DNA of 64,000 bases from Sinosporangium siamense (GCF_016863435.1 NZ_BOOW01000050.1:1-64000); one strand, 5' to 3'; shown: positions 8,112-16,417, counted from the first letter of the stretch. The notes: generated from the sequence alone by a model not told the origin. Program-made: numbers and translations.

Positions 8112-8249
8112 ATGCATGAACTCGCCGCCGAGGAGGGCCAGATCGTCGATCTGGTGCGGGAGTGGGGCGAGCGGGAGGTGAAACCTGTCGTCCAAGACCT
8201 CGAACACTCCAACACCTACCCCGCGAAGCTCATCGAGCGTTCGGGCTGA
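8112..8249 (+). pseudogene. N-terminal stub of an acyl-CoA dehydrogenase
   Basis: The 45 residues MHELAAEEGQIVDLVREWGEREVKPV and VQDLEHSNTYPAKLIERSG match the first helices of acyl-CoA dehydrogenases, which are normally about 380 residues long. The frame then stops at TGA, where relatives continue with M(K)ELGIFGL. No later part of the family is visible downstream. The start codon is intact, so a short peptide could still be made, but a catalytic protein cannot. It is a truncated remnant. Confidence 0.7.
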
Positions 8250-8596
8250 CGTGTGGGAGCGGCAGGCCGAGACGGCTGTGCGGGACCTTGGCGGGTGCGC
8301 ATGACGGCACGGGGGCCATCGTCACTGGGTGAACGGATAGCGCGGGCTTTGCCGTGGCGTGCAGGATTTCCACGCAGTCTGTGCATTGGATCTTCCGGTC
8401 GTGTGGCGTACAGATAGCTTCTAGGTCCCCCCAGGGCAGCGCTCTGATCCCGACCCCCACTCCTGAACGGCGTGGCGGGGACGGGCTGTGCCGCAAGCTG
8501 CCCAAGCCGTCACGCGCTGCCACCGTGCCCTGTGCCGAGGCGCCCGCGCGCGGCGAGGGATCTGATGGAACAATCGATCAAAACGAAGGAACGATC
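8250..8596. other. Intergenic stretch upstream of a small secreted protein
   Basis: These 347 bp contain no family-like reading frame. They should include the promoter for the gene at 8597; no clear -10/-35 pair was found. Confidence 0.4.
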
Positions 8597-9025
8597 TTGA
8601 TAAAGCTGTTCCGTAGCGTGCTCGTTCCCATCGCCGTTGTCATCGGCGTTCTGGCCGCGGTCGCGCCCGCACCGGCAGCCGCGACCCATAAGCAGAACTT
8701 CACCGTCTGCTTCAAGAACTCCGACTGCAACATGGGCTTCACCACCGGCACCATCGACTGGGTCGGCGGCCCCAATGTGGACGGCGACGGCCTGGTGATC
8801 GGCAAGGTGGTCAACCGCGCCAACAGCGACTACTCCACCACGGTTGTCTACGAGGCGTATGTCGGAGACAACAAGAGACACTCAACGACCCGGACCGTCA
8901 AGGACGGCAGCAAGACCATCACTCCGTTCCACTTCTCCCGGCCCGTCAACCGGATCAAAATCACCGTGTGCCAGAACTTTCGGACAGGGAAGCGGTGCGG
9001 GACTCCGAAGCACTACTCCCACTGA
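8597..9025 (+). CDS. Small secreted protein of unknown function
   Basis: A 142-residue protein with a signal peptide (basic start, then VLVPIAVVIGVLAAVAPAPAAA, cleavage near AAA-THK). The mature protein of about 110 residues is beta-rich and has four cysteines (VCFKNSDC and VCQNFRTGKRC), which could form two disulfides. TTG at 8597 is the best start: AAGGA lies 7 nt upstream and it opens directly into the signal peptide; a longer frame from 8354 is not signal-like. I do not recognise the family. Confident as a secreted product, not as to role. Confidence 0.75.
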   Translation: MIKLFRSVLVPIAVVIGVLAAVAPAPAAATHKQNFTVCFKNSDCNMGFTTGTIDWVGGPNVDGDGLVIGKVVNRANSDYSTTVVYEAYVGDNKRHSTTRTVKDGSKTITPFHFSRPVNRIKITVCQNFRTGKRCGTPKHYSH

Positions 9026-9103
9026 TCTCGTCGTGGGATGAACTGCAGCGCTGGCTTTACCGTACGGTCCGACCCAAATCAAACGCCTGCTTACTAAGCT
9101 CTC

Positions 9104-9172
9104 GAATATTCCAGGGGTCATTGAATATTGAAAGATTCCTTTGCCGGCGTCTTGTCGATATAGGGCTACAAT
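9104..9172 (+). promoter_or_regulatory. AT-rich promoter region of the peptide-YcaO operon
   Basis: A TACAAT -10-like hexamer at 9167-9172 lies 25 bp before the peptide start. Two copies of GAATATT (9104-9110 and 9123-9129) spaced 19 bp apart lie upstream and could bind a regulator. No canonical -35 at 17 bp is present. Confidence 0.4.
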
Positions 9173-9197
9173 AAACGGGACACGAAGGGAGATTGTC

Positions 9198-9323
9198 ATG
9201 GGAAACTTCGTGGACTATATCTCGGTTGAGTCGCTGGACAGGCGTGCTCAGCACCTGACCCAGGCCGAGCATGAGCGGCTGGCGGAGCTGCTGTCCACCA
9301 TGACCGGCGATGGCGGGCGGTAG
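9198..9323 (+). CDS. 41-residue peptide, candidate RiPP precursor or YcaO partner
   Basis: A 41-codon gene with GGGAG 5-9 nt before its ATG. It begins MGNFVDYISVESLDRRAQHL, continues with a charged helical stretch (TQAEHERLAELL) and ends STMTGDGGR. Its last 14 nt overlap the start of the YcaO gene, so the two are probably translationally coupled. YcaO enzymes modify backbone amides of ribosomal peptides, and their substrates are often encoded immediately upstream as short leader-core peptides. The polar C-terminal tail after ELL could be a core, but it has no cysteine and only few Ser/Thr. It could instead be an unrelated small protein. The precursor role is inference. Confidence 0.65.
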   Translation: MGNFVDYISVESLDRRAQHLTQAEHERLAELLSTMTGDGGR

Positions 9324-10602
9324 GACGCGTCAGGATCATCGGGATTTGAAATCCCGTTCCCGGGGCTCCGCAACGGAGCGCACGGTGTCATTGGCCGAGG
9401 CCGCGAAACGGGGGCTGGCGGCGCTGGCCGTGCTGGGCCTGCGGAAGGAGTCCGCGGACGTGGGCCGGGGCCGCGATCCGACCGCCTGGCGGTGCGGGTT
9501 GTACGCCGACGGGGGAGACGTCTCTCCGGTCGCGTTCGGGATGGGGAAGGGCCGCCCGGAGGAGGCCCGCGTAGGCGCGCTGTTCGAGGCGGTTGAGCAC
9601 TATCTCACCGGCCCCGCCTGGTTCGACTCCACTGCTGTGGAGTTGGCCGGGCCCGCCGGGCTCGCGGCGGGGCCGTTCCATGAGGACGCCTGCGCGCCGC
9701 TGCTGGCCGGGATGCCCGGCCGGCGGATGGCCTGCCTGCGATACCGCCCGCTCGGAGGACAGGGCGCGGTGCTTGTGCCGCTGTTCCTGTCCGCCCCCTG
9801 GTATGTCGAGGCCGGTGCCGCGCGGCTCCGGGACCTGACCGGGGACGACTGCGACTACAGCCACCTGGTGCGATACAGCTGCAACAGCGGCTCCGCCGTC
9901 GGTGTGGCCGCCTCCGAGGCGCTGCTGCACGCCCTCAACGAGGTGATCGAGCGGGACGCATTGTCCCTGTTCCTGGTGCGGGCCTTCCTGAGCGATGGCC
10001 GCTTCCGGCCCAGGCTGATCGATGCGGGGACACTCCCGTACAGCACAGCCCAGGCATACGCCACAGCGGAGGATGTGACCGGATCACCTGTGCAGTTGCT
10101 GGACATCACCAGTGATGTCGGCGTGCCGACCATGATGGCGTACACGCCTCCCACCTCCCGGCATCCGCACCGGCGCGGCACCGGGACGTCGCTGAGTCCG
10201 GCCTACGCCGCCTGGCGCGCGCTCACCGAGCTCATCCAGGTCACCCTCGGCGAGAGCCTGTCGCAGTCCGGACCTCGCGGTGATCTGGCGGGGCTGGCGG
10301 CACATCCCGCACTGCATGCGTGCGGGCGGTTCGATCTCACCGGCCTCTTGGGTGAGGCGCGTGTGGTCGCCTTTCCACAGACCGCCGAGGCGGGCGAGCC
10401 CCCCGAGGGCCAGGTGCGGAGGGTGGTCACGATGCTGGCCGCCCGGGGCTACACGGGCTATCGCCGTACGGCTCGCGCCCTCGCATGCGGGGTCACCGCC
10501 GTGCACGTGATTGTGCCGGGCTTGGAGCGGTTCATGCTGGTCACCGACGGCAACCTGGTCATCCCCGGCCCTAGGGGGCACGCGATTGCATCTTCCGAAT
10601 GA
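9310..10602 (+). CDS. YcaO-domain ATP-dependent cyclodehydratase/thioamidation-type enzyme
   Basis: A 430-residue protein with the YcaO core. The ATP-site signatures are EEARVGALFEAVEHY (about residues 84-98), CNSGSAVGVAASEALLHALNEVIERDA (about 190-216) and AAWRALTELIQ (about 299-309), holding the conserved glutamates. YcaO proteins use ATP to activate peptide amides, forming azolines, amidines or thioamides. The C terminus ends IPGPRGHAIASSE and lacks the PxPxP tail of azoline-forming YcaOs; no TfuA partner or E1-like protein is nearby. It overlaps the 41-residue peptide gene. A degraded fragment of a second copy lies at 16510. Ribosomal protein modification is an alternative role. Confidence 0.88.
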   Translation: MAGGRTRQDHRDLKSRSRGSATERTVSLAEAAKRGLAALAVLGLRKESADVGRGRDPTAWRCGLYADGGDVSPVAFGMGKGRPEEARVGALFEAVEHYLTGPAWFDSTAVELAGPAGLAAGPFHEDACAPLLAGMPGRRMACLRYRPLGGQGAVLVPLFLSAPWYVEAGAARLRDLTGDDCDYSHLVRYSCNSGSAVGVAASEALLHALNEVIERDALSLFLVRAFLSDGRFRPRLIDAGTLPYSTAQAYATAEDVTGSPVQLLDITSDVGVPTMMAYTPPTSRHPHRRGTGTSLSPAYAAWRALTELIQVTLGESLSQSGPRGDLAGLAAHPALHACGRFDLTGLLGEARVVAFPQTAEAGEPPEGQVRRVVTMLAARGYTGYRRTARALACGVTAVHVIVPGLERFMLVTDGNLVIPGPRGHAIASSE

Positions 10603-10641
10603 ATGAGGCAGTCGGCTTTTCCGGTTTATAAACCTGCCCGT

Positions 10642-10658
10642 GAGGACCTTTGGTCCTC
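10642..10658 (+). terminator. Short hairpin after the YcaO gene
   Basis: GAGGACC-TTT-GGTCCTC is a perfect 7-bp hairpin 40 bp past the YcaO stop. It may end that transcript, separating it from the NACHT gene. Confidence 0.45.
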
Positions 10659-10675
10659 TCCGCGAGAAACGTACT

Positions 10676-10681
10676 TACACT
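10676..10681 (+). promoter_or_regulatory. -10 element of a likely leaderless NACHT transcript
   Basis: TACACT lies 6 nt before the ATG at 10688, and no ribosome binding site is visible. This spacing puts the transcription start at or next to the ATG, as for leaderless actinobacterial genes. Confidence 0.55.
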
Positions 10682-10687
10682 AAAATT

Positions 10688-12847
10688 ATGTCATCGGCCT
10701 ACTGGCGGCGGAATCGCAAAGCCAGGGAAGCCCTGCTCGGTTTCCTGCTCCTGGCCGCATCCACCGCCTTTCTGATATGGGTCCTGAGCCAGCAATCGCG
10801 TGGGGCGTCGACGAACGTGGTGGGATTCGTCGCGGTCGTGTCGGCGGTGGGTGGCGCGGTGACGCTGGGCAACGGCTTACTGCAGTTTCTGTCATGGTGG
10901 CGTGGGCGGACAGCGCCCGCGCCCGCGCCGACGTCGGCGGACATCGGCACCGCGAAGGACATTCTGGCCGGCCTCGTGATCGAGCAGTGGCGCGACGAGA
11001 CGGCCCTGCGCTCGCTCTGCGATCCGGAGCCCATGCCGCTGCCCTGGCGGTCGACCGAGCGCCGCGAACTCGTCGACCATCCCGAGATCATCGCCAGGGG
11101 CAGTGTCGCCTTTTCCGGCTTGAGCGTGCACATTGCAGACATGGCGCGCAACTTCCGCGCACTTCGTTGCCGTCGGCTGGTCATATTGGGCGATCCGGGC
11201 ACCGGCAAGACGACACTGGCCGTGCAGCTGGTGCTCGAACTACTGCGCACACGGCAACCGGAGGAGCCGGTTCCGGTGCTGCTCTCGGCGGGACGCTGGG
11301 ACGACCATCTCTACCCGCACCTGCGGGACTGGCTGGCCGCGAGCCTCGCGGCGGACTATCCGGCGCTGCGCGCGGAAAGCCTCGGCTCCGACATCCCGGA
11401 AACGCTCGTCGCCCGCGGCGAGGTGCTGCCCGTCATCGACGGACTGGACGAGCTGCCCGGCTCCGCCCGCGTGGACATGCTGACCACGCTGAACCGCTCA
11501 ATGCGCGAGAACGATCAACTCATCATCACCTGCCGCACAGAGCAATTCGCGAAAGCCGTCGAGGAGATCGGTGACGTCCTCACCGCGACGGCGGTCATCG
11601 AGCCGCAGCCCATGGCTCCTGCCGCGGCTGCGGAATATCTGCGGGCATGCCTGCCCCCCGTGCCGCATCCCGCCTGGCCCCGGGTCCTTGAGGCGCTGCG
11701 CGAGGGCACCACCCCCGCGTTGTCCGAGGTCACCTCGACGTCTCTCGGGCTCTGGCTGGTCCGCGCCACCTACATCGCGCCGCGGGTGGATCCCGCGCCG
11801 CTGCTGGAGCTCGGGCGCGGCAGCGCGGGGGAACTCCACGACCACCTGTGCGACAGACTCATTCCCGCCCTGGTGAGTGCCCGCCCACCCGCCGACAACC
11901 AGCCTTTCCGGCCCCGGCACGCATGGGGTCCCGAGCAGGTCGGCCTCTGGCTCACATACCTGTCCCACCAGCTAAGGCTCAGCGAGGAGGACTTGCGCGA
12001 CATGGCGTGGTGGCATCTGGCGCGCCATACCTCCAGCCGCACGGTCCGGGTGTGGTCCGGCATCGCGATCGCGATCGGGGCCGGGGTGGCCTTCTGGCTG
12101 CTGACCGAGTCTCCTCACGCCGGCGCGGCGATCGGCCTGGTGTCCGCACTCGTGGTCCTGATCGTGATCAGGTCGTGGTTCGGCGAGCCGCCTGGCCACG
12201 CCGACTTCCACTTCCGCGGCAGGCTTCCCCAGCTCCTCGGCGTCCTGCGGGACGGGCTGATCGTCGGAGCCCTGGGGGCTGTTGTCGGGGCCTTGGGGAT
12301 GATCGTCGGCTTGTACGTGGCCAAAGGGATAGGCGACGGAAGCGGCGCTTTGGAAGCCGCGAAACAAGTCGGCCTGTTGTCCGGCATCGGGTTCGTCGTC
12401 GTACTCAGCCTCATCCGCTGGGTCGAGCACCCCACCACCACGACGACCGCGAGATCTCCGCGCTCGACCTGGCGGGCCGACCGGACCCTGACCGTCATCC
12501 GGATCTTCAGCGGGGTCTTGGTCGGAGCCGTGGGTGGGGCGATCGTGCTGCCAAAGGTCGGCCTGAAGGCGGCAATCCTGGGCGGGCTGGTGGGACTGCT
12601 GCTGGGTCTCGTCCTGGGACGCCACCACGCCTGGCTGGCATACAAACTGACGGTTCTCCGCCTGGCCACCAAGGGGCGGGTGCCGCTGCGCGCGATGGAC
12701 TTCCTGGACGACGCCCACCGCCTGGGCCTTCTGCGCACGGAGGGGCCGTACTACCAGTTCCGGCACATCGAGTTGCAGCACCATCTCGCGCATGGGCGAC
12801 AGGAGACGACCGGGGAGGAAGCACAGCAGCCGTCACAGGGCAGGTGA
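10688..12847 (+). CDS. Membrane-anchored NACHT NTPase
   Basis: A 719-residue protein. Two hydrophobic helices occur near the N terminus (ALLGFLLLAASTAFLIWVL; VVGFVAVVSAVGGAVTLGNGLLQFL). A NACHT P-loop NTPase follows, with Walker A GDPGTGKTT at about residue 168 and Walker B LPVIDGLDELP at about 247. The C-terminal third has five or six hydrophobic segments and ends in the block RAMDFLDDAHRLGLLRTEGPYYQFRHIELQHHL, common in actinobacterial NACHT proteins. NACHT proteins are STAND switches; some act in antiphage defence. The next gene, 60 bp downstream, encodes a protease-nuclease fusion and could be its effector. The ATG at 10688 is favoured over GTG 10640, which overlaps a hairpin. Confidence 0.88.
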   Translation: MSSAYWRRNRKAREALLGFLLLAASTAFLIWVLSQQSRGASTNVVGFVAVVSAVGGAVTLGNGLLQFLSWWRGRTAPAPAPTSADIGTAKDILAGLVIEQWRDETALRSLCDPEPMPLPWRSTERRELVDHPEIIARGSVAFSGLSVHIADMARNFRALRCRRLVILGDPGTGKTTLAVQLVLELLRTRQPEEPVPVLLSAGRWDDHLYPHLRDWLAASLAADYPALRAESLGSDIPETLVARGEVLPVIDGLDELPGSARVDMLTTLNRSMRENDQLIITCRTEQFAKAVEEIGDVLTATAVIEPQPMAPAAAAEYLRACLPPVPHPAWPRVLEALREGTTPALSEVTSTSLGLWLVRATYIAPRVDPAPLLELGRGSAGELHDHLCDRLIPALVSARPPADNQPFRPRHAWGPEQVGLWLTYLSHQLRLSEEDLRDMAWWHLARHTSSRTVRVWSGIAIAIGAGVAFWLLTESPHAGAAIGLVSALVVLIVIRSWFGEPPGHADFHFRGRLPQLLGVLRDGLIVGALGAVVGALGMIVGLYVAKGIGDGSGALEAAKQVGLLSGIGFVVVLSLIRWVEHPTTTTTARSPRSTWRADRTLTVIRIFSGVLVGAVGGAIVLPKVGLKAAILGGLVGLLLGLVLGRHHAWLAYKLTVLRLATKGRVPLRAMDFLDDAHRLGLLRTEGPYYQFRHIELQHHLAHGRQETTGEEAQQPSQGR

Positions 12848-12849
12848 CG

Positions 12850-12878
12850 CCGGCTCCCCGGTAGCACCGGAGAGCCGG
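12850..12878 (+). terminator. Hairpin between NACHT and protease-nuclease genes
   Basis: CCGGCTCCCCGGT (12850-12862) pairs with ACCGGAGAGCCGG (12866-12878) with one mismatch and a 3-base loop. It begins 3 bp after the NACHT stop. It may only partly terminate, lowering the level of the downstream effector-like gene. Confidence 0.45.
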
Positions 12879-12907
12879 GAAAACACCAGGGCCAAAGGGG
12901 GGCAGGC

Positions 12908-14872
12908 ATGACCTCGATCGAAGAGACGCCCACCGCGCTGCTGGAGGATGTGGCGGCACGGGTGGCCGGCAGGAGTGAACAACGCCACCGGAGAATCGCC
13001 GTGCTCGCCGAACCGGGCGGCATCGCCCGCGCCGACGAACCCGAACGGGTGGCCAGCCGCATCGACCGGCTCAGCCGCCACTACCCGGGTGTCCGCCCCA
13101 TCGACCCCGCCGCCATAACCGCCGCAGAACCGGCTGCAGTGACGGCGGCGGCGGACCTGCTGGAGCGCATCATCAACACCAACGACCTGCTCCCCGTCGG
13201 CTATCTGGAAGGCGGGGCGCTCGCGGCGCGGGCGGTCGCCCGCGTGGTCGTCCGCGACGCCCGCGGGCGTCCTGCCGGCTACGGCACCGGATCGCTGATC
13301 TCCCCGGATCTGCTGCTCACCAACCATCACGTGCTCAGCGACGCCGCCACCGCCGGATGGAGCGGCGTCGAGTTCGACTACCAGGACGGCGTCGACGGAC
13401 ATCCCCTGCCGCTGCGGAGGTTCTCCCTGGACCCCGGCCGGTTCTTCCTCGCCGACGAGGAACTGGACTTCGCGCTGGTGGCGGTGAAGGCCGGCGCGGG
13501 CGAACTCGCACGGTTCGGCTTCAACCGGGTGATGGCGGCCGAGGGCAAGGCCATCGTCGGCGACTTTGTCACGATCATTCAGCATCCGGGCGGGGAGAGG
13601 AAGCAGGTCGCCCTGCGGGAGAACCGCATCGTCGACATCCTGGACCTGTTCCTGCACTACCAGACCGACACCGAGCCGGGCTCCTCCGGTTCCCCGGTCT
13701 TCAACGATCAATGGGAGATCGTGGCCCTGCACCACGCCGGCGTTCCCGCTCCGGACCAGGGCGGCGTCATCAACGAGGGCGTGCGTATCAGCCGGCTACT
13801 GGACTTCCTGCGCGGTCAGGCGTTCCCGCCGGCTCAGCAGGCCCTGCTCGACCGGCTGTTCACCGAACGCATCGGCCTCCAGTCCCCCACCCCGCCGGCC
13901 GAGCAGGGGGAGACGGTGACGCTCACTGTGGCGGCCCCCTTCGACATCCGGCTCCACGGCGAGCCGGTCGAACCACGCGGTACGGCAGGAGCCAAGGCAG
14001 AGGCGATCCAGATCGATCCCGACTACTCACACGGCCACGGCTACGACCCGGACTTCCTGCCGGGCAGCCACCGGGTGCCGCTCCCGGAGCTGGACCCCGG
14101 CCTGGTCCCGCTGGCGGCCGTCAACAGGGACGCCGGCGACGGGCACGCGCATGTGCTGGACTACCACCACTTCAGTGTGGTGATGAACCGGCAGCGGCGG
14201 CTGGCCTTCTTCACCGCGGTCAACATCGACGGCGAGAGCAGCGTCCGCATCCGCCGCGACCCCGACCGCTGGATCTTCGACCCGCGCCTGCCCGACGACG
14301 AGCAGACCGGTGAGGAGGTCTACCGCGACAACCCGCTGGACCGCGGCCACCTGGTCCGCCGCCTGGACCCCGCCTGGGGCGCCCGCCACACCGCGGCCAA
14401 GGCCGGCAACGACGACACCTTCCACTTCACCAACTGCACGCCCCAGCACAAGGACTTCAACCAGAACCGGACCACCTGGGCCGGCCTGGAGGACTACATC
14501 CTGGAGAACGCCGACACCCGTGACCTGAAGGTCACCGTCTTCACCGGCCCGGTCCTGGCCGACGACGACGACCCCTACCGCGGCGTCCAGCTACCCCGCC
14601 AGTTCTGGAAGGTCGTGGCGATGACCAAACAGAACGGCGACCTGTCGGCCACCGGCTACCTGCTCAGCCAGGATCACCTCATCGAGGGACTGGAAGTGGC
14701 GCCCGGGGAGTTCTCCTACGGCGCCTACAAGACCTACCAGGTCCCCGTCCAGCGCATCGAGGATCTCACCCACCTGTCGTTCGACAGCCTGAGCGACGCC
14801 GACCCGCTGGCACACATGGAGACGACCACCACAGCTCGGGAAATCAACGACCCACGCCAGCTCACCCTCTAA
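12908..14872 (+). CDS. Trypsin-like protease fused to a DNA/RNA non-specific endonuclease
   Basis: A 654-residue two-enzyme protein. Residues about 110-300 form a trypsin-like serine protease with the triad motifs TNHHV (His near 140), EELDFALV (Asp near 187) and EPGSSGSPVFN (Ser near 260). Residues about 390-640 form a DNA/RNA non-specific (ββα-metal) endonuclease with the catalytic DRGH motif (residues 478-481), a downstream N-x(8)-N metal-site region (TNCTPQHKDFNQ) and the FWKVV strand. No signal peptide is seen, so it acts inside the cell. The cytoplasm would need protection, so tight control by the upstream NACHT protein or self-cleavage is plausible by inference. Both catalytic centres look intact. 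Confidence 0.9.
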   Translation: MTSIEETPTALLEDVAARVAGRSEQRHRRIAVLAEPGGIARADEPERVASRIDRLSRHYPGVRPIDPAAITAAEPAAVTAAADLLERIINTNDLLPVGYLEGGALAARAVARVVVRDARGRPAGYGTGSLISPDLLLTNHHVLSDAATAGWSGVEFDYQDGVDGHPLPLRRFSLDPGRFFLADEELDFALVAVKAGAGELARFGFNRVMAAEGKAIVGDFVTIIQHPGGERKQVALRENRIVDILDLFLHYQTDTEPGSSGSPVFNDQWEIVALHHAGVPAPDQGGVINEGVRISRLLDFLRGQAFPPAQQALLDRLFTERIGLQSPTPPAEQGETVTLTVAAPFDIRLHGEPVEPRGTAGAKAEAIQIDPDYSHGHGYDPDFLPGSHRVPLPELDPGLVPLAAVNRDAGDGHAHVLDYHHFSVVMNRQRRLAFFTAVNIDGESSVRIRRDPDRWIFDPRLPDDEQTGEEVYRDNPLDRGHLVRRLDPAWGARHTAAKAGNDDTFHFTNCTPQHKDFNQNRTTWAGLEDYILENADTRDLKVTVFTGPVLADDDDPYRGVQLPRQFWKVVAMTKQNGDLSATGYLLSQDHLIEGLEVAPGEFSYGAYKTYQVPVQRIEDLTHLSFDSLSDADPLAHMETTTTAREINDPRQLTL

Positions 14873-14929
14873 AAGCGGCGGAGGCCGCTGCTGTCGATGC
14901 CACTCCACCCTGAGCGAGAACGGCGCTCC

Positions 14930-15814
14930 TTACTGTTCGGAATCAGACCGAGGGCTTTGCGCGATAATCCGACGAGCGGTCTCAAGCTGCTTCACCTTGA
15001 CCGCCCGCAATGCCGGGAACCTCTGCGGGTGGGCACGGATGACGTCGTTTTGGAGGCGAGTCTCGGCCGCGGCCCAGACCGACACGAGACCGGTCTTCTC
15101 TTTGCACCTGACGTCCGCCTGGGCTGCGCGGATCTCCTCCGCGGTGGTCTGGCCCGTCGCCCAGCGCTTGTCGGTGACGGCGGAGAGCGGGTCCGGATAG
15201 CGGAGACCTTCGCCCACCATGCATTCGCTCCAGGCCCTGAACACGCGGGTGACCTTCCCGTCGCGCTGAGAGGCGTCGAAGGTGGTGAAGATGATCTCGT
15301 TGAAGAACGCGGCGTCGGCTTTCGCGGGCCCCGTCACCATGCGGGCGCGTGCCTGGTCGCGACACCGCTTGGCGGCGTCGCGCACCTTCGGTGGTGCCGC
15401 CTCCATCCGCACCCGGTGGTTCGCCTTGTGCGCGGCCACGGCAGGCCGGTCAGGGGGTAGGTGATATCCGAAGACATCCGCCATTTCTGATTCGATGACG
15501 CCATAGCGGCGGCGGTGCGGCGGGGCGCTCTCACTCTCCGCCGGGCCCGGCAGGGTCCGCCAGTCCAGGCCGAGCCCTCGCATGCAGTCGCGGACGAGGA
15601 GATCCTCGGCGACCTCCAAGGTGATGACCTCGGCCGGGCTGAAGTTGTAGGCGTCGAAGGGCAGTGTGAGCTGCCGCGCCTGCCGGCCGGGTTCCGGAAC
15701 GGCGACTTCCCGCAGGTGCTTCGACGGCGCGTCGGCCTGTGTCTCCGCGCAGCCGGAGGCCGCTCCGGCGAGGAACACCAACACTGAGATCGTGCGCCAT
15801 CGCCGGATCGGCAT
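14930..15814 (-). CDS. Secreted lipoprotein of unknown function
   Basis: A 294-residue lipoprotein. From the ATG at 15814 it reads MPIRRWRTISVLVFLAGAASGCAETQ, with a lipobox at AASGC, so it is tethered outside the membrane. The mature part has cysteines in RDCMRGLGLDW, AKRCRDQ, WSECMVGEGLRYPDPLSA and VRCKEKTGL, a pattern often seen in actinobacterial lipoproteins with no assigned function. A start 36 nt upstream is possible but less signal-like. It follows the I36-type gene on the same strand after 49 bp and may be co-transcribed. Confidence 0.8.
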   Translation of the reverse strand: MPIRRWRTISVLVFLAGAASGCAETQADAPSKHLREVAVPEPGRQARQLTLPFDAYNFSPAEVITLEVAEDLLVRDCMRGLGLDWRTLPGPAESESAPPHRRRYGVIESEMADVFGYHLPPDRPAVAAHKANHRVRMEAAPPKVRDAAKRCRDQARARMVTGPAKADAAFFNEIIFTTFDASQRDGKVTRVFRAWSECMVGEGLRYPDPLSAVTDKRWATGQTTAEEIRAAQADVRCKEKTGLVSVWAAAETRLQNDVIRAHPQRFPALRAVKVKQLETARRIIAQSPRSDSEQ

Positions 15815-15863
15815 CTTTCTCTCCCGGATCGGGGTGGCCGTGGTGTGCACCGCAGGAGTTACG

Positions 15864-16250
15864 TCACATCAGGAGCGAGGAGGTCTTGTTGTCGAAGCCG
15901 TTGTTCGTCAAATCCTTGTCCGAGCTGTTCGGCGCCGCAATATAACCCACCGCGCCTACACAGTTTGCTCGGTCGTAAAACCAAACGCTCCGGTCGTAAC
16001 CATTCCGCATTGAACTCGCCCAGTTATTATATTGAGGTGTAAGGGTGTAGCATATGGCGGGACGGAGCGATAGCCAAACGGAACCTCCGCCCAATACGCT
16101 GTAGTTGTCGTCCTCGTACAGACACACATTGTTATCGCATATCTCGGCGGCGACTGCACCGGCAGTGGCCGGGGAGACAGGGCCGAGTCCCAATACTCCT
16201 GTAACGCTCAGCGACAGAGTGCTGATGGCTAGTGCGATTTTGTGCTTCAT
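15864..16250 (-). CDS. Secreted peptidase-inhibitor family I36-like protein
   Basis: A 128-residue secreted protein: the signal peptide MKHKIALAISTLSLSVTGVLGLGPVSPATA is followed by CDNNVCLYEDDNYSVLGG and a WASSMRNGYDRSVWFYDRANCVG block. The repeated C-L-Y-E-D.NY and ..SS..N motifs of a crystallin-like fold are typical of I36 proteins, whose founder inhibits metalloproteases in Streptomyces. Many members have no tested function. AAAGG lies about 8 nt before the ATG. Its base composition is clearly lower in G+C than its neighbours, suggesting recent transfer. It probably leads a small operon with the lipoprotein gene downstream. Confidence 0.8.
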   Translation of the reverse strand: MKHKIALAISTLSLSVTGVLGLGPVSPATAGAVAAEICDNNVCLYEDDNYSVLGGGSVWLSLRPAICYTLTPQYNNWASSMRNGYDRSVWFYDRANCVGAVGYIAAPNSSDKDLTNNGFDNKTSSLLM

Positions 16251-16378
16251 CTATATCCTTTCACCGCTACGCGAACATTGACGCCGTGCTCACTATCTGT
16301 GGCGGGGACCCCGCGAACAGAGTGGACCTCTTATGAATAAGGGCAGACGGAGACAGCGGGAAAGAGCGGTGCACGGAT

Positions 16379-16395
16379 TGCACGAATTTCGTGCA
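16379..16395. promoter_or_regulatory. 17-bp palindrome, putative operator
   Basis: TGCACGAA-T-TTCGTGCA is a perfect 8-bp inverted repeat, with an additional GCACG half-site 9 bp upstream of it (16370-16375). It lies about 130 bp upstream of the I36-like gene and just past the end of the dehydrogenase scrap. It may be an operator or an old terminator. Confidence 0.4.
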
Positions 16396-16417
16396 CGCTA
16401 TGTCAAGAAGCGTGTGG

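Noticed and set aside
15864-16250. I36-like protein as inhibitor (antidote) of the protease-nuclease at 12908
   Set aside because: I36-type proteins are secreted and the founder inhibits metalloproteases, while the trypsin-like domain is cytoplasmic; adjacency alone is not evidence.
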